A stretch of 64,000 bases of DNA. It comes from Halorussus salinus. GTDB taxonomy: Archaea > Halobacteriota > Halobacteria > Halobacteriales > Haladaptataceae. The position numbers were made by a program, and so were the translations under genes. The notes beneath the pieces were generated by a model. That model searched no databases. It was not told the DNA's origin and saw only the letters and a program-made list of their open reading frames with translations. Positions within the stretch are counted from its first letter, which is position 1. Every line of letters begins with the position of its first letter. The stretch is from assembly GCF_004765815.2 (NCBI RefSeq), contig NZ_SBIS02000014.1, forward strand, positions 1-64,000, written 5' to 3'. Positions 59,611-64,000 of this stretch are shown here, piece after piece.

Positions 59611-60006
59611 ACCGACCCGTCGTCGCCCGAGGCTTTCATTATGCGCCTGCTACCGATTGTCCCGCGAGCGAGCCGCGGCGACGGACCGCGTTTCGAAATC
59701 GGGACGGCGTTAGCAGGTGTCTAGCCCGCGATTATCGCCCGTATAGGTAGGTGGGTAGGAGCCGTCGTCTCGGACGGAGCGTCTTTCACCGAGCGCTCCC
59801 GAGGAGGGACGACCACGCGGCCGGACTCCGGACCATCTCCTCGACGGGCGGAGTCGGGATACCGTCGCGCCCCTGCCACCGGGCGTGACGCGCGAGGTCG
59901 GCGACTCTTCACGGGGCGACCTCACCGCCCGTCGATTGGCGTCTCGCCGCGTCGTTCTCTCCGTTTTCCGCGACTCGCGCCCGACAGCGACCGGTCCGAG
60001 GAGTAA
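59611..60006. other. Gap with no convincing gene
   Basis: Several short frames exist on both strands, but none has acidic composition, a plausible promoter-start pair or a domain. A sequence near 59730-59750 (GATTATCGCCCGTATAGG) resembles the extended promoter of neighbouring genes and may drive an unseen transcript. Nothing else found. Confidence 0.4.
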
Positions 60007-60016
60007 CGTTTATTCC
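60007..60016 (+). promoter_or_regulatory. A/T box of the small lipoprotein gene
   Basis: CGTTTATTCC lies 24-33 nt before the ATG at 60040, fitting a leaderless transcript. Confidence 0.5.
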
Positions 60017-60039
60017 GCCCCGCCACCGTCTGTCGGGAA

Positions 60040-60456
60040 ATGCCCGCCACTCGACGCCGCTTTCTCGCCGGGAGTTCGACCGCCGTCGGTCTCCTCGGCG
60101 GTTGCGCTGGTCTCGGCGGCCAGTCGGGGAGAGTCGAGGAGTTGACCATCGAACTCGGAAACGGGACCGACGAGCGCCACGCGTTCCGCTTCGCGGTCGA
60201 GACCGCCGAGGGACTCGGCGAGTGGGAGTCGCACGAGGTCCCGCCGGGGACGAAGGAGTCGGTCGTGAGAGACCCGGCCGCGGGCGAATCCCCGGTCGCG
60301 GTCCGCGGTACCGTCGATGGAAAGTCGGCGCGGGGGCGACTCCTCGGGGTCGAGAACGCGGACCGCGACCTCTGTCCTCGCCTCCTCTTCGAGTACGGCC
60401 GTACCGACGAACCGGTGTTTCTCCAGTACTCTGACGCGGAGTGTGACGAATCGTAG
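60040..60456 (+). CDS. Small Tat lipoprotein
   Basis: 138 residues. The Tat motif TRRRFLAGSS and lipobox LGGC (Cys 22) predict export and lipid anchoring. The mature part is acidic and looks like an all-beta sandwich of about 110 residues (EELTIELGNGTDERHAFRF, VEDLTI-type strands, Gly-rich turns), with two further Cys (DLCPRLLF and DAECDES). Domains of this shape are common as small haloarchaeal surface proteins, function unknown. Single-gene unit. Confidence 0.82.
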   Translation: MPATRRRFLAGSSTAVGLLGGCAGLGGQSGRVEELTIELGNGTDERHAFRFAVETAEGLGEWESHEVPPGTKESVVRDPAAGESPVAVRGTVDGKSARGRLLGVENADRDLCPRLLFEYGRTDEPVFLQYSDAECDES

Positions 60457-60555
60457 AGACGGAGAAGAAAGAAGCCCGGATGCAGGGCGGCGAGCGCGAG
60501 AGCGCGCGGCAGTTCCCGGCGTCGGCCGCGCTACTCGTCGGGGCTGTCGATTATG

Positions 60556-61236
60556 CTACTCCTCGCGGCGGAACTTCCCCGCGACCCCGGCCGCGACCAG
60601 CGCGACGGCCGTCACCGCAGCGATGGCGACGCTCACCCCGAGGGGAACCGGGGAACCGGGGACCATCGCCCCGAGGAGCGCCGCGAGCGCGAGTCCGAAG
60701 CCCGCGCCGCCGAGCGCGAGTCCGAAGCCCGCGCCGCCGAGCGCGAGCGGCGACCACGCGTGGTCGTCGGCTCCGGTGTCCTGTGCCCCCTCGTCGCGCT
60801 CGGCGTCGGCCGGTTGAGGCTCGGTCGCGTCGTCGTCGCGCATCGAAGGCTCCTCGTCGAGGTAGCGGTCGAAGGCGTCGGTGCGCTCGGTGCGTTCCAC
60901 GATGCCGCGATTTTGCTGGTACTGGATGATGCCCTCCTCGTCCAGTTTCGGGAGGTGGGACTGGTAGAGCGCGATGTAGACGCGCTGGCGTTCTTGGGAC
61001 TTGAGCGCCGCGACCGTGGTGTCGTGTTCGACGGCCGCTATCTTCTCGGTGATGTCGGTCATCTTTACCGGCGTGTCGTGTTCCTGTAGGTACTTCAGGA
61101 CGAGACGACGGCGGCGACACTGGAGAACGTGGAAGATGTCGTCGCGCGTGAGTTCGTCGGTCTCGTCGGTCTCGGTCGCGTCGTCGGCTATCTCGGTCGT
61201 GTCGGTCGATTCGACGGGGTCCTTGCTTGCAGACAT
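60556..61236 (-). CDS. DUF7344-like winged-helix membrane protein
   Basis: 226 residues. After an acidic disordered start, residues 30-115 form a winged-helix domain (DDIFHVLQCRRRRLVLKYLQEH, VYIALYQSHLPKLDEEGII) typical of the haloarchaeal DUF7344 family, used in membrane-linked transcriptional control. A Asp/Glu-rich linker leads to two C-terminal membrane spans (about 160-220), the first with two identical LALGGAGFG segments encoded by a perfect 27-bp tandem repeat at 60694-60747. An A/T box (TATTAATCC, about 61268-61276) is 32-40 nt upstream. Target genes are unknown. Confidence 0.83.
   Translation of the reverse strand: MSASKDPVESTDTTEIADDATETDETDELTRDDIFHVLQCRRRRLVLKYLQEHDTPVKMTDITEKIAAVEHDTTVAALKSQERQRVYIALYQSHLPKLDEEGIIQYQQNRGIVERTERTDAFDRYLDEEPSMRDDDATEPQPADAERDEGAQDTGADDHAWSPLALGGAGFGLALGGAGFGLALAALLGAMVPGSPVPLGVSVAIAAVTAVALVAAGVAGKFRREE
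60694..60747. repeat. Perfect 27-bp tandem duplication in a membrane-span coding region
   Basis: Two identical 27-bp units at 60694-60720 and 60721-60747, encoding LALGGAGFG twice on the minus strand. A recent slippage is likely; the span length may vary among strains. Confidence 0.8.
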
Positions 61237-61965
61237 GGACGGTCTGATTCACCATTACCAGTCGGGGGATTAATACCGGGGAGACCGTTACCACTGTTAT
61301 GGGGAGTTGGAGCGTTGTTTCGGCCATTTCCCGCCTCTTCCGTATCGTTCACCCACGTATGAACTATGTTCTGTAGTGGTTCAGAGTATTTTATCTACAC
61401 TTCGTAACCGATGGTTCGGGTCGAAATCAGCCGGGTGGCGCTGTGGTGGTTCGGGCCTCGTCCCCGGCGTCAGTGTCGGTGCGCTCGCTCTCCCGCGTCG
61501 TTCGGAGCGAGTGCCGAGGAGCCACGACCTGCGGGACGCTCGGAACCGACAGTCGGTCGAATCGGGGGACCAGACGCACCGAAACAGTCGCTCGAAGCGG
61601 TGAAACAGAGTTTCGAGTCCTCGAAACAGTGGGCGACCGAGCCGAAACGGACCTCGGGCGTCTAAATCCACTTTCGGTCGAAAGTAGGCCGCGGCTCTCG
61701 ACCGCGTTCGACTCGGCCCCCGCGCTCGCGTGCGGTCGTCGGCGAACGGACCGGGGCGAGCAGGACCGTTCGCTGGCCCGGTAGGCGGCGTGGTCGCCCG
61801 CCGGATTGCTCGCCGACCGAGCTACCGGCTGTCGGCTCCGACCGAATCGGCCGGGTTGGACTGCCGACCGGCCGGGTTGGACTGCCGACCGGTCGGTCCG
61901 GACTGCCGGTCAGCTAGTCCGGGCTACCGGTCAGTTGGTCCGGGCTACCGGTCAGTTGGTCCGGA
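61237..61965. other. Gap of about 730 nt, mostly non-coding
   Basis: Beyond the promoter of the DUF7344-like gene there is an A/T-rich stretch at about 61360-61400. Short frames on both strands (for example 61381-61671) are Arg/Pro-rich without features and are not called. 61853-61978 holds a 21-bp tandem repeat (entered separately). No gene was identified. Confidence 0.45.
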
Positions 61966-61978
61966 CTACCGACCGGTC
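61853..61978. repeat. Six tandem 21-bp repeats at the end of the TSP3-HTH gene
   Basis: Six contiguous units from GGGTTGGACTGCCGACCGGC to GGTCCGGACTACCGACCGGT. The last unit overlaps the stop and final four codons of the minus-strand gene (stop at 61966). There are no spacers, so it is not a CRISPR array. The cause may be slippage or a terminator-related structure. Confidence 0.75.
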
Positions 61979-63900
61979 GGCGTCGCGGTCCATCCGCCGG
62001 GCTTGCCCGACGGCGGAACGTCTCTGGGCATGGCGGGGTCGGGTACCGCGTCCTCCAGACAGATGAGGTTCTCGCGGCCGATTTGGACCTTCGTGAGTTC
62101 GTCGTCGTCGGCCATCGCGGAGAGTCGCCTGCTGACCTTCGCCTTCGACCATCCGGTCGCATCCACGATTTCGCTCTGGCGCATCCGGCCGGACTCGGCG
62201 CGGAGCATCCGCTGGACGAGTTCCGCGTCCGAGACGAGTTCGACCTCCGCGGCCTCGACCACGTCGGCGGCGGTCCGCTCGTCGGGGTCGATTCGGTCGG
62301 CGGCGAGCGTGCCGGAGGCGTCGGCGCTCGCGCTACCGACAGCGTTTCGGGTGCCGTCGCTGTCCCCATACCCGAACTCGGCGGGTCGAGCGGACTCGCC
62401 AGTTTCGAGTGACTCGGCGACTTCGACTGCGGACCCGGACGCCCCGGAACCCGTCGGCGATTTCACGCGGTCGTGCAGTTTCGCGCGATTGCACCGCTCC
62501 GTGGGACCGCTTCGCTCCGTGGCACCGTCGCGTTTCGCGCGACCGTCGCGCTGGCCCGAACGGTCCGACTGAAAGCGATTCGGCACGGCACGAGCGATGC
62601 GGGGACCGAGCGAGGCCCAGTCCCAGCGAGTCAGGAAGACGGTGAGTCCGACACCAGCCCAGAACCCGAGGACGCCCCCGGTAATCCACGCCGGAGAGAG
62701 CGAGTCGTGGGGACTGACGCCCAAATCGACCTCGGTCTTGTCACTCAGGAAGTCCCCGTCCGTGTCGGTCGCGAGGGGGTCCGTACCGAGGCGTTCGACC
62801 TCGACTTGGTCGTTCAGCCCGTCGCCGTCGGTGTCGGCGACGACCGGATTCGTGCCGACGGTGCGCTCCTCGCCGTCGAGGAGACCGTCGCCGTCGGTGT
62901 CGGCGGCGGTCGGGTCGGTGTTACCCTGCAACTCCGCGTCGTCGGCGACGCCGTCGCTGTCGGTGTCGGTCGAAAGCGGGTCGCTGCCCGCTTGGACTTC
63001 GGTGTAGTCCGAGAGGCCGTCGCCGTCGGTGTCCACGGCGGTCGGGTCCGTGCCGCGCTCGCGCTCGTCGTCGTCGGGCAGTCTGTCGCCGTCGGTGTCC
63101 ACCATCGTCGGGTCGGTGCCCGCCTCGACTTCGGTCCGGTCGTCGATGCCGTCGCCGTCGGTGTCCACGGCGGTCGGGTCAGTCGAGTAGGTGGCGACCT
63201 CCTCGCCGTCTCCGAGCCCGTCGCCGTCGGTGTCGGCCGCGGTCGGGTCGGTGTTCGACTCGACTTCGGCGGAGTCCGTGAGTCCGTCGCCGTCGCTGTC
63301 GGTCGCGCCGACATCGGTCCCGAGGTCGAGTTCGCGCCGGTTGGTCAGTCCGTCGCCGTCGATGTCACCGGACTTCACCGCGAGGCCGACCGTGAAGGTG
63401 TCGAGCGTCGCGTTCGTCGTCGCGTTCCGGAGGGCGAGCGTCGCCCGCGTCGCGTCCCCCGAGAAACTCCCGTTGGGCGCGACCGAGACGACGGTGTCGT
63501 TCGTGCCGACGACCGTCACGTTCGAGGAGTCGGTGGCGTTCACCGCGAAGCGTTGGCACGTCGCCGCGGTTCGATTCGCGTCGGAGTCCGTAGAGAGACA
63601 GAGAGAGTAGACGCCGGACTCCTCGAACGCGAGGTCCGCGGCGAACTGCCGGACGCTCGACCGCCAGACGTAGGGCGTCCCGTTCACCGACGCGAACTGC
63701 TCGCCGGATATCGCGACGTTCGTCACGTTGGGTGCCGACGCCGTCGTGGTGATGGGCGTCGTGTCCCGAGAGACGGTGTCTTTCGCCGAGTGGGCGGACA
63801 CTACCGTTCCGCTCGCCGCCGCGACGTGGGGGAGCAGCCCCACCGAGAGGAGAAGTAGCACGGCACCGACAACTCCTCCTTTGGTAATTTTCTTACTCAT
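61966..63900 (-). CDS. Membrane protein with ten TSP3-type repeats outside and winged helix inside
   Basis: 644 residues from the ATG at 63900. A signal segment (about 7-30) and a beta-rich extracytoplasmic part with two Cys (LCLSTDSD and TCQRF) lead into about ten thrombospondin-3-like calcium repeats (about 170-390, DTDGDGLSDYTEV-type with GTDP). One membrane span (about 402-425) is followed by a long disordered linker. A C-terminal winged helix (about 560-615) contains RQSEIVDATGWSKAKVSRRL, paralogous to the 20030 gene. This architecture fits a membrane-bound transcriptional regulator sensing Ca2+, ligand or surface stress. Confidence 0.86.
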   Translation of the reverse strand: MSKKITKGGVVGAVLLLLSVGLLPHVAAASGTVVSAHSAKDTVSRDTTPITTTASAPNVTNVAISGEQFASVNGTPYVWRSSVRQFAADLAFEESGVYSLCLSTDSDANRTAATCQRFAVNATDSSNVTVVGTNDTVVSVAPNGSFSGDATRATLALRNATTNATLDTFTVGLAVKSGDIDGDGLTNRRELDLGTDVGATDSDGDGLTDSAEVESNTDPTAADTDGDGLGDGEEVATYSTDPTAVDTDGDGIDDRTEVEAGTDPTMVDTDGDRLPDDDERERGTDPTAVDTDGDGLSDYTEVQAGSDPLSTDTDSDGVADDAELQGNTDPTAADTDGDGLLDGEERTVGTNPVVADTDGDGLNDQVEVERLGTDPLATDTDGDFLSDKTEVDLGVSPHDSLSPAWITGGVLGFWAGVGLTVFLTRWDWASLGPRIARAVPNRFQSDRSGQRDGRAKRDGATERSGPTERCNRAKLHDRVKSPTGSGASGSAVEVAESLETGESARPAEFGYGDSDGTRNAVGSASADASGTLAADRIDPDERTAADVVEAAEVELVSDAELVQRMLRAESGRMRQSEIVDATGWSKAKVSRRLSAMADDDELTKVQIGRENLICLEDAVPDPAMPRDVPPSGKPGGWTATPTGR

Positions 63901-64000
63901 GGCTAGTTGTCGTGAGTGTCTCCATCCCACGAGTATATAGCTTACGACCGATTAATCAGACATTCGTCTAACTATATCACCTTATTTAATACCTCTCGAA
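63901..64000 (-). promoter_or_regulatory. Promoter region of the TSP3-membrane-HTH gene
   Basis: On the minus strand GCTATATACTCG (63932-63944) lies 32-44 nt before the ATG at 63900, giving a short leader of about 10 nt. The flank beyond is A/T-rich to the window edge with a second A/T element. No other gene is seen. Confidence 0.5.

Noticed and set aside
61381-61671. Short Arg-rich frames between the two membrane regulator genes
   Set aside because: Composition is unlike haloarchaeal proteins and no start, promoter or domain supports them.
61853-61978. Possible CRISPR or REP element
   Set aside because: Units are contiguous without spacers and drift progressively, as in a simple tandem repeat.
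1-64000. tRNA and rRNA genes
   Set aside because: No cloverleaf or conserved rRNA segments were recognised by eye; a covariance-model search would settle this.

Overview
The window is chromosomal DNA of an extremely halophilic archaeon (class Halobacteria). The evidence is high GC with strong G/C bias at third positions, very acidic proteins, many twin-arginine (Tat) lipoproteins, leaderless promoters with an A/T-rich box about 25-35 nt before the start codon, a PGF-CTERM surface anchor, an Orc1/Cdc6 initiator and haloarchaeal-only families. The genus cannot be fixed from sequence alone. No rRNA, tRNA, CRISPR array or intact insertion sequence was recognised.

Layout. 1-6.5 kb: a five-gene dipeptide/oligopeptide ABC importer on the minus strand, its last gene cut by the window edge, followed by a decayed stretch. 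7.3-8.4 kb: a Tat lipoprotein with a rhodanese domain. 8.5-10.6 kb: two adjacent toxin-antitoxin-like modules, a VapBC pair and an unusual HTH-PIN pair with a palindromic operator and flanking direct repeats. 10.6-19.8 kb: glycan assembly genes on the minus strand in two runs (wecB-wecC-DUF354; nucleotide-sugar dehydrogenase-GT2-GT4-membrane protein). 20-26.3 kb: a membrane protein with calcium-type TSP3 repeats outside and a winged helix inside, a DsbA-like lipoprotein, glmS and an asparagine-synthase homologue. 26.3-28.4 kb: an A/T-richer island with orc1/cdc6, a probable replication origin with ORB-like repeats, and a small repressor. 28.5-36.8 kb: housekeeping and hypothetical genes, including AIM24, a zinc-ribbon regulator, a CPBP protease, an SF1 helicase, a PH-domain protein and a methyltransferase.

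36.8-51.2 kb holds three secreted proteins side by side: a 2940-residue beta-helix protein ending in a dockerin, a cohesin protein with a PGF-CTERM anchor, and a subtilisin-like protease ending in a dockerin. I read this as a cohesin-dockerin surface assembly. 51.5-55.3 kb: a polysaccharide flippase with a long Thr-rich tail, and glmU. 55.5-60.5 kb: a HalOD1-like protein, a sulfatase-like enzyme, a small CopG-like protein, glmM, a zinc-finger protein and a small lipoprotein. 60.5-63.9 kb: a DUF7344-like membrane regulator and a second, larger TSP3-membrane-HTH protein.

Together glmS, glmM, glmU, wecB and wecC would carry fructose-6-phosphate to UDP-N-acetylmannosaminuronate; the glycosyltransferases and flippase would build and export a glycan; the secreted proteins are the likely decorated surface layer. 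Several of these genes share a similar extended promoter sequence. Three genes (glmS, the gene at 28631 and the helicase at 32980) are preceded by very short ORFs whose stop codon overlaps the downstream start codon.
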